Shown piece by piece: positions 17,229 through 26,867 of a stretch of 49,048 nucleotides of DNA. Position 1 is the stretch's first letter; the number at the start of each line of letters is the position of its first letter. The notes beneath the pieces are model-generated. The model saw only the letters and a list, made by a program, of their open reading frames with translations, was not told the DNA's origin and searched no databases. The stretch covers positions 1 through 49,048 of the forward strand of contig NZ_KB908397.1 in NCBI RefSeq assembly GCF_000381005.1, read 5' to 3'. A program made the translations under genes and the position numbers. This DNA is from Selenomonas bovis DSM 23594 (GTDB taxonomy: Bacteria > Bacillota > Negativicutes > Selenomonadales > Selenomonadaceae).

Positions 17229-18731
17229 ATGATTGATATTCTCGATCGCGTCCGCAACAAAGGACTGCAAGCGAAAATCGTCACAGCAGAGGAAGCCGCG
17301 GCCTTTATCCAGCCGGGCATGAACGTCGCCACGAGCGGCTTCACGGCCTCTGCTTACCCGAAGGCTGTGCCAATCGCACTCGCCGAACGCATGAAGAAGG
17401 ATCCGTTCACAATCAACCTCTGGACGGGCGCGTCCACGGGTCCGGAGCTCGATGATGTGCTCGCAGGCGTCCATGGCATCAAGCAGCGCCTGCCGTATCA
17501 GACCGACAAGGTGCTGCGCAATGAGATCAACGACGGTAGCGTCAACTACCTCGACCTGCACCTTTCAGAGTCGGCACAGCTTTCTCGCTGCGGCTACCTC
17601 GGCCACATCGATGTCGCCATCGTCGAGGCTTGCGCCATCGATGAGGACGGCAACATCATCCCGACGACGTCGCTTGGCAATGCTGCGTCCTATGTGCAGA
17701 GCGCGGATACCGTCATCGTCGAGGTGAACACGAGCCAGCCGCTCGAGCTCGAAGGTATGCACGATGTCTACATTCCGCTCGATCCGCCGCATCGCCTGCC
17801 CATCCCCATTGTGAAGGCGAGCGACCGTGTCGGCACGCCGTACATCCCGTGCACGCCGGAAAAGATCAAGTTCATCGTGCCCTGCGATATCCCGGATCAT
17901 ACGCGTCCGCTGCGCGCCATCGACGAGGGCTCCAAGAAGATGTCGGAGTTCACGCTGGAATTCCTCCAGAAGGAGATCCAGGCGGGCCGCATGCCGAAGA
18001 ACCTGCTGCCGCTGCAGTCCGGCGTCGGCAATGTCGCGAACGCGGTGCTCGCCGGCTTCGTGGACTCGGACCTCAAGGATCTCACGGTCTACACGGAGGT
18101 CATCCAGGACGGCATGCTCGACCTCATCGATGCGGGCAAGCTGAACTTCGCGTCCGGTACGGCATTCTCGCCGTCGCCTGAGGGCATGGAGCGTTTCTAC
18201 AAGGATGTCGCGAAGTACAAGAAGTACTTGCTGCTGCGTCCGGAGGAGATTTCCAACAGCCCGGAGGTCGTCCATCGCCTCGGCGTCATCGCCATGAATA
18301 CAGCGATTGAGTGCGATATCTACGGCAACGTCAACTCGACGCATATCACGGGCACGAAGATGATGAACGGCATCGGCGGCAGCGGCGACTTCGCGCGCAA
18401 CGCGTTCCTCACCATCTTCTACACGCCGTCGACGGCCAAGGATGGCAAGATCTCGTCTATCGTCCCATTCTGCTCGCACATCGACCATACGGAGCACGAT
18501 GTCGATATCATCATCACGGAGCAGGGCGTTGCAGACCTGCGCGGCAAGGCGCCGAAGGAGCGCGCGCTCGAGATCATCAACAACTGCGCGCATCCGGATT
18601 ACCGCCCGCTGCTGCTCGACTATTTCCATCGCGCAGACGAGGCGACGAAGCATGCGAATACGCCGCATATCCTCGACGAGGCGTTCTCTTTCCATGAGCG
18701 CTTCCTCAAGACGGGGACGATGCAGAAATAA
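17229..18731 (+). CDS. Succinyl-CoA:acetate/propionyl-CoA:succinate CoA-transferase family protein
   Basis: This protein of the acetyl-CoA hydrolase/transferase family has 500 residues. The catalytic glutamate is probably E290 in VYTEVIQDGML, and GIGGSGDFARNA is the conserved glycine-rich CoA loop. In propionate producers this enzyme moves CoA from propionyl-CoA to succinate, which closes the cycle with the mutase and decarboxylase encoded downstream. ATG 17229 is preceded by AAGGGGG; the frame also opens at 17202 without a good ribosome site. Acetate as the acceptor cannot be excluded from sequence. Confidence 0.9.
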   Translation: MIDILDRVRNKGLQAKIVTAEEAAAFIQPGMNVATSGFTASAYPKAVPIALAERMKKDPFTINLWTGASTGPELDDVLAGVHGIKQRLPYQTDKVLRNEINDGSVNYLDLHLSESAQLSRCGYLGHIDVAIVEACAIDEDGNIIPTTSLGNAASYVQSADTVIVEVNTSQPLELEGMHDVYIPLDPPHRLPIPIVKASDRVGTPYIPCTPEKIKFIVPCDIPDHTRPLRAIDEGSKKMSEFTLEFLQKEIQAGRMPKNLLPLQSGVGNVANAVLAGFVDSDLKDLTVYTEVIQDGMLDLIDAGKLNFASGTAFSPSPEGMERFYKDVAKYKKYLLLRPEEISNSPEVVHRLGVIAMNTAIECDIYGNVNSTHITGTKMMNGIGGSGDFARNAFLTIFYTPSTAKDGKISSIVPFCSHIDHTEHDVDIIITEQGVADLRGKAPKERALEIINNCAHPDYRPLLLDYFHRADEATKHANTPHILDEAFSFHERFLKTGTMQK

Positions 18732-18811
18732 GAAAGTGGATGTGCTGGTTGGCCTGATGACTGGCTGACACGGCACTTCCAGAATAGAACTGAATCAGGA
18801 GGCAACTCGAT

Positions 18812-20467
18812 ATGAGCACGGAACACGAGAAAATCCAAGCTGAACTTGCAAAGTATCAGGCGAGCGTTGAAAAGGCAGTCGCCCGTTTCCCGGAGCGCCC
18901 GCATCTGCCGGAGCAGCGCCTTTACACGCCGCTCGACATCAAGGACACGGACTACGCTGATGAAATCAGCTTCCCAGGCGTCTATCCGTACACGCGCGGC
19001 GTGCAGCCGACGATGTACCGCGGCCGTTTCTGGACGATGCGCATGTACGCAGGCTTCTCCACGGCAGAAGAGTCGAACAAGCGCTATCGCATGCTGATTG
19101 AAAACGGCGCTACGGGTCTTTCCTGCGCGTTCGACCTGCCGACGCAGATCGGCTATGACTCCGATGATCCGATTTCCGAGGGCGAGGTCGGCAAGGTCGG
19201 TGTCGCCATCGACTCCCTCGCCGATATGGAGGTCCTCTTCGACAAGATCGATCTTGGCAAGGTCTCGACGTCCATGACGATCAATGCGCCGGCATCTGTC
19301 CTGCTCGCTATGTACATCGCTGTCGCTGAAAAGCAGGGGGTTCCTGCTGACCAGCTGCGCGGCACGATCCAGAATGATATCCTCAAGGAGTACGCAGCGC
19401 GCGGCACGTACATCTTCCCGCCGCGTCCGTCCATGCGTCTCATCACGAACATCTTCGAGTACTGCTCGAAGAACGTGCCGAAGTGGAACACGATCTCCAT
19501 CTCTGGTTATCACATTCGCGAGGCAGGCTCCACGGCTGCTCAGGAAATCGCCTTCACGATCGCCGATGGCATCGCCTACTGCGAGGCGGCCATCAAGGCA
19601 GGCCTGCACATCGACGATTTCGCCGGCCGCCTCTCCTTCTTCTGGAATGCCCACAACAACGTCCTCGAGGAGGTTGCGAAGTTCCGCGCTTCCCGCCGCA
19701 TCTGGGCGAAGGTCATGAAGGAGCGCTTCCATGCGCAGAAGGATAAGTCCATGAAGCTGCGCTTCCATACGCAGACGGCGGGCTCGATGCTCACGGCGCA
19801 GCAGCCGAACAACAACATCGTGCGCGTTGCCCTGCAGACGGCTGCAGCCGTCATGGGCGGCACTCAGTCCCTCCACACGAATTCCCGCGATGAGGCGCTC
19901 GCGCTGCCGACGCAGGAGTCCGTGACGATTGCACTGCGCACGCAGCAGATTGTCGCCTACGAGAGCGGCCTTGCCGATGTCATCGACCCGCTCGCCGGCT
20001 CCTACTACGTAGAGGCTATGACGAACAAGCTCGAAGCTGAGGCTTGGGACTACATCAAGAAGATCGATGACATGGGCGGCGCTGTCGCAGCCATCGAGAA
20101 GGGCTACATCCAGAAGGAGATTCAGGATTCCGCTTATAAGTGGCAGATGGATGTCGAGTCTGGTGCCCGCGTCATCGTCGGCGTCAACAAGTTCCAGATG
20201 GAGAACGAGGAGCCGCCGAAGGATCTTCTGAAGGTCGATGAGGCCGTCGGCAAGCGCCAGGTTGCCAAGTTGCACGAGATGAAGGCGAAACGCGACAACG
20301 CGGCTGTCGAGGCAGCGCTCAAGGATCTCAAGAGCGCCTGCGAGGATGAAAACGAGAACCTCATGCCGCATATTCTCGCAGCGGTCAAGACGTACGCGAC
20401 ACTCGGCGAAATCTGCAATGTCATGCGCAGTGTCTTCGGCGAGTATGAGGCACATGTGAACCTGTAA
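18812..20467 (+). CDS. Methylmalonyl-CoA mutase, catalytic (large) subunit
   Basis: This 551-residue TIM-barrel subunit interconverts succinyl-CoA and methylmalonyl-CoA. [20 protein letters not shown], split as [12 protein letters not shown] and [12 protein letters not shown], and [16 protein letters not shown] are hallmark sequences, as are [10 protein letters not shown] and the C-terminal [13 protein letters not shown]-like run ([15 protein letters not shown]). The B12-binding domain is absent here and encoded by the next gene, so this is the split type. CAGGAGG lies 9 nt before the ATG. Confidence 0.95.
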   Translation: MSTEHEKIQAELAKYQASVEKAVARFPERPHLPEQRLYTPLDIKDTDYADEISFPGVYPYTRGVQPTMYRGRFWTMRMYAGFSTAEESNKRYRMLIENGATGLSCAFDLPTQIGYDSDDPISEGEVGKVGVAIDSLADMEVLFDKIDLGKVSTSMTINAPASVLLAMYIAVAEKQGVPADQLRGTIQNDILKEYAARGTYIFPPRPSMRLITNIFEYCSKNVPKWNTISISGYHIREAGSTAAQEIAFTIADGIAYCEAAIKAGLHIDDFAGRLSFFWNAHNNVLEEVAKFRASRRIWAKVMKERFHAQKDKSMKLRFHTQTAGSMLTAQQPNNNIVRVALQTAAAVMGGTQSLHTNSRDEALALPTQESVTIALRTQQIVAYESGLADVIDPLAGSYYVEAMTNKLEAEAWDYIKKIDDMGGAVAAIEKGYIQKEIQDSAYKWQMDVESGARVIVGVNKFQMENEEPPKDLLKVDEAVGKRQVAKLHEMKAKRDNAAVEAALKDLKSACEDENENLMPHILAAVKTYATLGEICNVMRSVFGEYEAHVNL

Positions 20468-20538
20468 TCTGCTGAGTGTGAGTCTAGCGGCAGGCGGGCG
20501 GGTGCCCGATGCTGCCGCACTGTCTGGAGGGACAACAA

Positions 20539-20934
20539 ATGGAGAAGAAAATCAGAGTATTAGTGGCGAAACCGGGTCTTGACGGACATGACCGCGGCGC
20601 GAAGGTCGTCGCACGTGCACTGCGCGACGCGGGCTTCGAGGTCATTTACACGGGCCTTCGCCAGACGCCGGAGCAGATTGCTGAAGCAGCACTCCAGGAG
20701 GATGTCAACGTCATCGCGATGAGCATCCTTTCCGGTGCGCATGGGCATCTGTTTCCAAAGGTGGTCAATCTCGTTCGCGAGAAGGGCATGAACGATGTCC
20801 TCATCATCGGCGGCGGTGTCATCCCCGAAACCGATATCCCTGCCCTCAAGGAGGCCGGCGTTGCCGAGGTCTTCACGCCGGGCACGCCGACGACGGACGT
20901 CGTGAAGTTCATCAAGGAGCATGTAAAGCTCTAA
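20539..20934 (+). CDS. Methylmalonyl-CoA mutase, cobalamin-binding (small) subunit
   Basis: This 131-residue flavodoxin-like domain binds adenosylcobalamin. [16 protein letters not shown] contains the DxHxxG-type motif with H17 as the lower cobalt ligand. SILSGAH and IIGGGVIP are the other cofactor loops, and [11 protein letters not shown] ends the fold. ATG 20539 is 8 nt from GGAGG; the upstream ATG at 20509 is less likely. It follows the catalytic subunit by 71 nt and completes the split enzyme. Confidence 0.95.
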   Translation: MEKKIRVLVAKPGLDGHDRGAKVVARALRDAGFEVIYTGLRQTPEQIAEAALQEDVNVIAMSILSGAHGHLFPKVVNLVREKGMNDVLIIGGGVIPETDIPALKEAGVAEVFTPGTPTTDVVKFIKEHVKL

Positions 20935-20973
20935 GAGCCCATTGATTCAGTTTCTTTAAGGGAGGGCGAGCCT

Positions 20974-22002
20974 TTGGATATTGCAGAAGAACTGCTGAAA
21001 GGGAACCGCTTAGCACTTTCCCGCGCCATCACGGCCATCGAGAATGAGTACGATGAAGCGACCGAAATCATGAAGAAGCTTTATCCGCGCACGGGCCATG
21101 CGTTCGTTCTTGGTGTCACCGGGCCTCCGGGAGCCGGCAAAAGCACGCTGACCGACAAGCTCGCGCGCGAGTACCGCAATCAGGGCAAGACCGTCGGCAT
21201 CATCGCCGTCGATCCGACCAGCCCGTTTACGGGAGGCGCCATCCTCGGCGACCGTATCCGCATGAACGGACTCACGCTCGATGAAGGCGTATTCATCCGC
21301 AGCATGGGAACGCGTGGCAGCCTTGGCGGACTTTCGCACAAGACGGCAGATGCGGTCAAGGCGATGGATGCCTTCGGCAAAGATGTGATTTTCGTCGAGA
21401 CGGTCGGCGTCGGCCAGTCCGAGGTCGATATCGTCAAGGCGGCAGATACGACGATGGTCGTGCTCATTCCCGGCATGGGGGATGATATCCAGGCCATCAA
21501 GGCAGGTATCCTCGAGATCGGCGATGTGTTCTGCGTCAACAAGGCAGATCATGACGGTGCCGACAAGCTCGTGCGCGAGATCAACATGATGCTCGATCTC
21601 GACGTCCATGAGCCGGCGCCCATGGACGCGGCACAGAAAGCGCTCTCTGACCAGTTCCACCACATGGCGGTCGGTCCGCAGGCGAATGAGGATGCAAAGC
21701 TTGGTTATTGGCGTCCGCCGATTGACAAAGTCATTGCCAATCAGAACATCGGCGTCAAGGAGCTCATCGCGAGCATCGAGAAGCACCATGCCTACATCAG
21801 CGCGAACGGCGAGCTGCTGGCGCGCCGCACGAAGCGTACGAAAGACGAGATGCTCGACATCCTGTCGAGCAACATCGGCAAATACATCACTGGCAAGATC
21901 GTGGATACGGGCCGCCTCGACGCCTACGTCGAGAAGATCAAGGCACATGAGACGGATCCCTACACGGTCGTCGGCGACATCATGCAGGAAATGCTCCGAT
22001 GA
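20974..22002 (+). CDS. meaB: Methylmalonyl-CoA mutase-associated GTPase MeaB
   Basis: MeaB is the G3E-family chaperone that loads and protects the cobalamin in the mutase. The P-loop is GPPGAGKS (50-57), followed by VDPTSPFTGGAILGDRIRM and the ETVGVGQSEVDIV segment. NKAD supplies base recognition. The frame starts with TTG 20974, with GGAGGG 7 nt upstream; no ATG is suitably placed. The length of 342 residues is normal. Confidence 0.94.
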   Translation: MDIAEELLKGNRLALSRAITAIENEYDEATEIMKKLYPRTGHAFVLGVTGPPGAGKSTLTDKLAREYRNQGKTVGIIAVDPTSPFTGGAILGDRIRMNGLTLDEGVFIRSMGTRGSLGGLSHKTADAVKAMDAFGKDVIFVETVGVGQSEVDIVKAADTTMVVLIPGMGDDIQAIKAGILEIGDVFCVNKADHDGADKLVREINMMLDLDVHEPAPMDAAQKALSDQFHHMAVGPQANEDAKLGYWRPPIDKVIANQNIGVKELIASIEKHHAYISANGELLARRTKRTKDEMLDILSSNIGKYITGKIVDTGRLDAYVEKIKAHETDPYTVVGDIMQEMLR

Positions 22003-22026
22003 GGAGTCATTGAGGAGGCAGATATT

Positions 22027-22443
22027 ATGTTCAAGGTTTTAGGCGTAGACCATATCGGCATCGCAGTCACGGATCTCAAGGAGGTCGGCTCGTTCTGGAG
22101 CGAGGCGCTCGGCCTGCCGGCCAACGGTGAAGAGACCGTCGCAGAGCAGAAGGTCACGACGGGATTCTTCCCGACGCCGAATGGCAGCGAGATCGAGCTT
22201 CTGGCAGCAACGGAGGATTCCTCCCCAATTGCGAAGTTCATCGAGAAGAACAATGGCCGCGGTGGCATCCAGCACATCGCACTGCGTGTCGACAACCTCG
22301 AGGCAGCACTTGCCGACCTCAAGGAGAAGGGCGTGCGCCTCATCGACGAGAAGCCGCGCAAGGGTGCCGGCGGCGCCAAGATTGCTTTCGTGCATCCGAA
22401 GGCTTCGCATGGCGTCCTTCTTGAGCTCTGCCAGCGCGACTGA
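22027..22443 (+). CDS. mce: Methylmalonyl-CoA epimerase
   Basis: This 138-residue protein of the glyoxalase/VOC fold converts (R)- and (S)-methylmalonyl-CoA, linking mutase and decarboxylase. VDHIGIAV supplies the first metal histidine, GGIQHIALRVDN the second and EL near the C-terminus the glutamate. GAGGAGGCAG upstream is the ribosome site. A 96-bp gap with AT-rich sequence and a weak TTGCAA-containing stretch separates it from the decarboxylase genes. Confidence 0.95.
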   Translation: MFKVLGVDHIGIAVTDLKEVGSFWSEALGLPANGEETVAEQKVTTGFFPTPNGSEIELLAATEDSSPIAKFIEKNNGRGGIQHIALRVDNLEAALADLKEKGVRLIDEKPRKGAGGAKIAFVHPKASHGVLLELCQRD

Positions 22444-22539
22444 TTCCTTTCTTATCAGCTCTTAGTAGCTACTTGCAATTTTTGCGAAAAAGGTGCAAAA
22501 TAATGATGCAGTAACAATGCTGATCATAGGAGGGTTAAA

Positions 22540-24069
22540 ATGGCAACCGTTCAAGAAAAGATTGACCAGATGAATGCGAAGAAGGCGCACATCCGCCTGG
22601 GCGGCGGTGCGGCACGCATTGAGAAGCAGCATGCCAAGGGCAAGTATACGGCGCGTGAGCGTCTCGAAAAGCTCTTTGATGAGGGTACCTTCGTCGAGCT
22701 CGACATGTTCATGAAGCATCGCTGCACGAACTTCGGCCAGGAGAAAAAGGATATGCCTGCCGATGGCGTTGTCACCGGCTACGGTACGGTGGATGGCCGT
22801 CTTGTCTATGCCTATGCGCAGGATTTCACGGTTTCCGGCGGCGCGCTCGGCGAGAAGCATGCCCACAAGATCTGGAAGGTCATGGATCTCGCGATGAAGA
22901 TGGGCGCTCCCTGCATCGGTATCAATGATTCCGGCGGCGCCCGCATCCAGGAGGCCGTTGACGCGCTCTCCGGCTATGGCGGCATCTTCTACCGCAACAC
23001 GGCGGCGTCCGGCGTCATCCCGCAGATCTCTGTCATCATGGGACCGTGCGCTGGCGGCGCTGTCTACAGCCCAGCAATTACGGACTTCATCTTCATGGTG
23101 AAGAACACGAGCCAGATGTTCATCACGGGCCCGGCGGTCATCAAGTCCGTCACGGCCGAAGAGGTCACGGCGGAAGAACTCGGCGGTGCTGTCACGCACA
23201 ACAGCCGTTCCGGTGTTGCGCACTTCGCTTGCGAGAACGAGGACGACTGTCTCGCGAAGATTCGCGAGCTGCTCTCGTATCTGCCGAGCAACAACATGGA
23301 GGACGCGCCGTCCGTCGAGCCGACAGACGATCCGGATCGCCAGGATGAGAGCCTCAATACGGTCGTGCCGGACAATCCGAACATGCCGTACGACATGAAG
23401 GATGTCATCCAATCCATCGTGGATAACGGCGAGTTCTTCGAAGTACAGGAGCTTTTCGCGACGAACGTCATCATCGGCTATGCCCGCATGGATGGCCGTG
23501 TCGTCGGTATCGTGGCGAATCAGCCGAACGTCATGGCAGGCTGCCTCGACGTCGATGCCTCGGACAAGGCGGCGCGCTTTGTCCGCTTCTGCGATGCGTT
23601 CAACATCCCGCTCCTGACGCTCGTCGATGTACCGGGCTTCCTGCCGGGCGTCGACCAGGAGCACAACGGCATCATCCGCCACGGCGCGAAAATGCTCTAC
23701 GCATACAGCGAAGCGACGGTGCCGAAGGTCACGGTCATCACGCGCAAGGCTTACGGCGGTTCCTACATCGCGATGTGCTGCCGTGAGCTCGGCGCTGACC
23801 AGGTCATGGCATGGCCGACCTCTGAGATCGCTGTCATGGGCCCTGCGGGCGCAGCGAACATCATTTTCCGCAAGGATCCAGACAAAGAGGCCAAGACGCA
23901 GGAATACATCGATGAGTTCGCGACGCCGTATGTCGCTGCAGAGCGCGGCTACGTCGACATGGTCATCGAGCCGAAGGAGACGCGTCCGCTCGTCATCACC
24001 GCGTTCAACGCGCTCGCGAGCAAGCGCGAGGTCGGTCCTGCAAAGAAACATGGCAATATCCCATTGTAA
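22540..24069 (+). CDS. mmdA: Methylmalonyl-CoA decarboxylase alpha subunit (carboxyltransferase)
   Basis: The 509-residue carboxyltransferase moves the carboxyl group from methylmalonyl-CoA to biotin on MmdC. It has the two crotonase-like halves of the acyl-CoA carboxylase beta family: [21 protein letters not shown] in the first, with the GPCAGGA oxyanion loop, and [21 protein letters not shown] in the second, with [15 protein letters not shown] lies 9 nt upstream. Biotin-binding genes follow directly, supporting a sodium-pumping decarboxylase rather than propionyl-CoA carboxylase, but the membrane beta subunit is not encoded here. Confidence 0.92.
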   Translation: MATVQEKIDQMNAKKAHIRLGGGAARIEKQHAKGKYTARERLEKLFDEGTFVELDMFMKHRCTNFGQEKKDMPADGVVTGYGTVDGRLVYAYAQDFTVSGGALGEKHAHKIWKVMDLAMKMGAPCIGINDSGGARIQEAVDALSGYGGIFYRNTAASGVIPQISVIMGPCAGGAVYSPAITDFIFMVKNTSQMFITGPAVIKSVTAEEVTAEELGGAVTHNSRSGVAHFACENEDDCLAKIRELLSYLPSNNMEDAPSVEPTDDPDRQDESLNTVVPDNPNMPYDMKDVIQSIVDNGEFFEVQELFATNVIIGYARMDGRVVGIVANQPNVMAGCLDVDASDKAARFVRFCDAFNIPLLTLVDVPGFLPGVDQEHNGIIRHGAKMLYAYSEATVPKVTVITRKAYGGSYIAMCCRELGADQVMAWPTSEIAVMGPAGAANIIFRKDPDKEAKTQEYIDEFATPYVAAERGYVDMVIEPKETRPLVITAFNALASKREVGPAKKHGNIPL

Positions 24070-24090
24070 TTCGGAAGCGAGGAACCGCTC

Positions 24091-24240
24091 ATGAAAATCA
24101 ATGCAAGCGATGTCCGTCCTGAGGTCGTAGCCGCTATCTCGGCTGCGGTCCAGATGATGACGGGGAATAAAGTCATCGCTGTGCGCATCAAGCGTACGAG
24201 CAATGCATGGAATCTGGCTGCCCGCGGCGGCAGGCATTGA
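24091..24240 (+). CDS. mmdE: Small subunit of methylmalonyl-CoA decarboxylase, MmdE-like
   Basis: This 49-codon frame lies exactly between mmdA and mmdC, with GAGGA 7 nt before the ATG. The product reads PEVVAAISAAVQMM, then a variable turn and IKRTSNAWNLAARG. That is the pattern found at the C-terminus of OadG/MmdD-type subunits (AAISAAV...R.I.R...W...GR) and in the 55-residue epsilon subunit of the Veillonella enzyme, a subunit that stabilises the complex. It has no membrane segment. Assignment is by remembered pattern and position. Confidence 0.75.
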   Translation: MKINASDVRPEVVAAISAAVQMMTGNKVIAVRIKRTSNAWNLAARGGRH

Positions 24241-24269
24241 GTCAAGCTGAATAATTGGAGGAATTTTCA

Positions 24270-24650
24270 ATGAAAAAGTTCAACATCACGGTCAATGGCA
24301 CCGCCTATGAGGTAGAGGTAGAAGAGGTCAAGTCCGCAGTCAAGGCAGCACCGGCACCGAAGGCTGCTCCTGCACCGAAAGCGGCGCCCACCGCTGCGCC
24401 TGCACCGGCGAAGGCAGCTGTTGCAGCTGGCGCTGGCGAACATTCCATCAATGCGCCGATGCCGGGCAAGATCGTGAAGCTCGTCGCTTCCGAGGGCCAG
24501 GCAGTTAAGGCTGGCGATGTCCTGCTCATCCTCGAGGCCATGAAGATGCAGAACGAGATTACGGCAGATGCCGATGGCGTGGTCAAGACGTTCAATGTCA
24601 CGGCTGGCCAGAGCGTCAAGGTGCATGATTCCCTCGTGATTCTCGGATAA
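24270..24650 (+). CDS. mmdC: Methylmalonyl-CoA decarboxylase gamma subunit, biotin carrier
   Basis: This 126-residue biotin carrier has an N-terminal segment (1-22), an alanine/proline-rich swinging linker (about 25-56, repeated APAPKAAP) and a biotinyl domain from about 58. Biotin attaches to K92 in [13 protein letters not shown] 24270 follows GGAGG by 8 nt; an upstream in-frame ATG at 24255 overlaps the ribosome site. It is the last gene of the propionate cluster and is followed by a strong terminator, so the beta (mmdB) and delta (mmdD) genes must lie elsewhere. Confidence 0.95.
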   Translation: MKKFNITVNGTAYEVEVEEVKSAVKAAPAPKAAPAPKAAPTAAPAPAKAAVAAGAGEHSINAPMPGKIVKLVASEGQAVKAGDVLLILEAMKMQNEITADADGVVKTFNVTAGQSVKVHDSLVILG

Positions 24651-24669
24651 GTATCGCGGAATAAAGTAC

Positions 24670-24705
24670 AAGAAGTCCCTTTCCTTTGCAGGAAAGGGAC
24701 TTCTT
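24670..24705 (+). terminator. Terminator of the propionate cluster
   Basis: A perfect 16-bp stem begins AAGAAGTCCC and closes on a TTGC loop; the right arm ends in TTCTT. The uridine run is short but the stem is very stable. Confidence 0.8.
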
Positions 24706-24797
24706 GTGTAGAATAGAACTATATGAAAATTGTAGATTCATAGATACCATAGCGCGAAAGTGGACGGTGAAACGCACGTCTGAGAGGAAGATAGACC

Positions 24798-26051
24798 ATG
24801 TACCATGTTCAGCTGCATTTTTGGGTGAGAGGCATTGATGAGAAGATTATCCGTATCTGGCAGGAGATAGAACCACTAGAGAGGTTTACCCATCTCTTTC
24901 ATGATTTTTCTCGGTCGATGCACCTACCCAGCGGGAGGAATCAGATCGTCCTGCTCGGTGATGCAGCGACGCTTCAGATTCCCATGCTGCGGCAGGACAT
25001 CGGTATGAAGGGAAAGCTGATTCTCTGCGCGGATTCTGTGCAGAATCTGCCGGAAGAGGATCTCACGTATTTCGATGATGTCTGGCCGCTCGCACATCTC
25101 GGAGAGACGGCAGTCTTTCATTTCCGTCGGCTGCAACGTCTGCTCAAGGAGGAAAAGGACGCATGGCTCACGCAGACGTACCTCGAACAGACCATCAATA
25201 CGTTGCCGGATATGGTCTGGTACAAGGATATCAAGGGGATACATCTCCATGTCAATGATGCGTTCTGCACGGCAGTCAGCAAGCGGAAAAAGGATGTGGA
25301 GGGCAAGGATCATTATTACATCTGGGGCATCCCGCGCGAGGTCTATGAGGCGAGTGACTATGTCTGTGTGGAGACAGAGGAGGATGTGATCAATACGCGC
25401 AAGACATGCCTCTACGATGAGGAGGTCATGAGCGCGCAGGGCCTGCGCAAGCTCAAGACGTACAAGACGCCGATCTTTGACGAGGACAGTCAGGATATCA
25501 TCGGTACCGTTGGCATTGCGCGGGATGTCACGCAGGAAAAGGAGTACCGGAGCACCATTCAGCGGCTCACGCGTGAGGATCAGCTGACATCGTTGCTCAA
25601 CCGGGAGTATTTCTATGACGTCCTCAAGCAGAACGACAGACAGGCCTATACGCTGCTCTCCTTTGATGTCGAAGGATTCCATGGCTTCAATGAACGCTAC
25701 GGTCATCCGCTTGGGGATGCAGTGCTGCAGATCGTCGCGGAGGAGCTGCGGTTGGCGTTCACTACCAATCACGTGGCCCGCCTTGGCGGCGATGAGTTCG
25801 CGGTATTCCTGCCGGATGCCTTATCGGACGAAGCGGCGGAGGCGAGTGTGAGGGCGTTCCAGGAACAGCTCGCTTTCATGCTGTCGATGGATGACCGCAT
25901 GAAGCATCTGCGTGTCAATGCAGGCATCGTGCATGCCGTCCCAGGTATGACGCCGGAGCGGGTCATTCGCGACGGCGGCAGGGCGTTGGATCGCGCGAAG
26001 GAGGTCGGTGGCGGAGCGTGCTGCTCTTCCGGGGAGAGCATGATGGCATGA
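24798..26051 (+). CDS. PAS-GGDEF diguanylate cyclase
   Basis: The 417-residue soluble protein has an unassigned N-terminal region (about 1-125), a PAS-like sensor domain (about 128-250, ending IIGTVGIARDVTQEKEY) and a GGDEF domain (about 260-410). The active-site loop RLGGDEFAVFL (G330-F334) and the metal/nucleotide segment FDVEGFHGFNERYGHPLGD are intact, so it should make cyclic di-GMP. No transmembrane segment is seen, so the signal is probably cytoplasmic. It stands alone after the propionate terminator and may pair functionally with the HD-GYP protein at 503-1543. Confidence 0.88.
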   Translation: MYHVQLHFWVRGIDEKIIRIWQEIEPLERFTHLFHDFSRSMHLPSGRNQIVLLGDAATLQIPMLRQDIGMKGKLILCADSVQNLPEEDLTYFDDVWPLAHLGETAVFHFRRLQRLLKEEKDAWLTQTYLEQTINTLPDMVWYKDIKGIHLHVNDAFCTAVSKRKKDVEGKDHYYIWGIPREVYEASDYVCVETEEDVINTRKTCLYDEEVMSAQGLRKLKTYKTPIFDEDSQDIIGTVGIARDVTQEKEYRSTIQRLTREDQLTSLLNREYFYDVLKQNDRQAYTLLSFDVEGFHGFNERYGHPLGDAVLQIVAEELRLAFTTNHVARLGGDEFAVFLPDALSDEAAEASVRAFQEQLAFMLSMDDRMKHLRVNAGIVHAVPGMTPERVIRDGGRALDRAKEVGGGACCSSGESMMA

Positions 26052-26099
26052 GCGACTGCGCGATATTCTTCGAGGGGCGGCAGATGTCGTGATTTCTCG

Positions 26100-26128
26100 T
26101 TGTGATTTTTCAACGGAAACGGTATAAT
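26100..26128 (+). promoter_or_regulatory. Promoter of the Hsp20 gene
   Basis: TTGTGA (26100-26105), a 17-bp spacer and TATAAT (26123-26128). No CIRCE-type inverted repeat is seen between it and the start codon. Confidence 0.75.
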
Positions 26129-26160
26129 GAAATCAGAATCATCGATAGGAGGAGATTATT

Positions 26161-26610
26161 ATGTTCCGTACGATTCCGTTTCATTTCAAGAACAATGCCT
26201 CGGAAAAGAGCCGCGAAGTGCTCGATCGTTTTTGGGACTTCGCGATGGAGCAGGCGCACAATCCAGTCGGCCGGGCGGCAAGCGTTATCTTCCCATTCCG
26301 CGTGGATGCCATCGAGCTGTCGGATCGTTATGAACTTTTCGCTGAATTGCCAGGATTCACAAAGGAGGAGATCACGGTCGCTTATGAGGGGGACTGCAGG
26401 CTGACGATTCGTGCGGAGCGTCCGGAGCCGGAGATGGAGTCCGTGCGCTACCTCTGCCGTGAACGTCGTACGGGAACGTTCGAGCGTTCCTTTGAGATTG
26501 ACGACATTGATAAGGATGCGGTGACTGTTTCCTTTGAGAACGGTGTGTTGCACATCGTGTTGCCCAAAGTACAGGTTGATGCAGACAAGATGGTGTATGA
26601 CATCAAGTGA
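26161..26610 (+). CDS. Hsp20/alpha-crystallin small heat-shock protein
   Basis: This ATP-independent holdase has 149 residues. The alpha-crystallin domain spans about 45-145, including YELFAELPGFTKEEITVAYEG and FENGVLHIVLPK (the conserved GVL motif). The N-terminal arm is phenylalanine-rich. AGGAGG precedes the ATG. It is monocistronic between its own promoter and the terminator at 26675-26705. Confidence 0.93.
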   Translation: MFRTIPFHFKNNASEKSREVLDRFWDFAMEQAHNPVGRAASVIFPFRVDAIELSDRYELFAELPGFTKEEITVAYEGDCRLTIRAERPEPEMESVRYLCRERRTGTFERSFEIDDIDKDAVTVSFENGVLHIVLPKVQVDADKMVYDIK

Positions 26611-26674
26611 TCCGCTTCATGAACAGTTCGGATGAGGAAAACATACTTTCTTTAGGAAGATTTTCCTATTTTTG

Positions 26675-26705
26675 GACGGTTGCTTTTTGGCGACTGTCTT
26701 TTTTT
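26675..26705 (+). terminator. Terminator after hsp20
   Basis: GACGGTTGC (26675-26683) pairs with GCGACTGTC (26690-26698), followed by seven T residues. The remaining gap to 26867 holds no convincing gene. Confidence 0.85.
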
Positions 26706-26867
26706 GTTTGGTTAGCAGGAAATTCATTCCTCAAAGGGGAATATAGAACTGAAAGAAGAATGTGTTGCGGGACGGGGGAGGAGATGCGCTGGAGCGCAGT
26801 CCTGCCGGACGCCCGTTCCTTCATGGAGAGGGAAGGCATGGTCCTGCAAATTTAGGAGGGATTCCCT

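Noticed and set aside
24080-24090. AGGAACCGCT before mmdE as another repeat end
   Set aside because: Only ten bases match and they double as the ribosome site region; there is no inverted partner, so chance is likely.
26607-26855. Possible 82-residue gene between hsp20 and cheR
   Set aside because: It runs through the hsp20 terminator with its poly-T tract, has no ribosome site and resembles nothing known.
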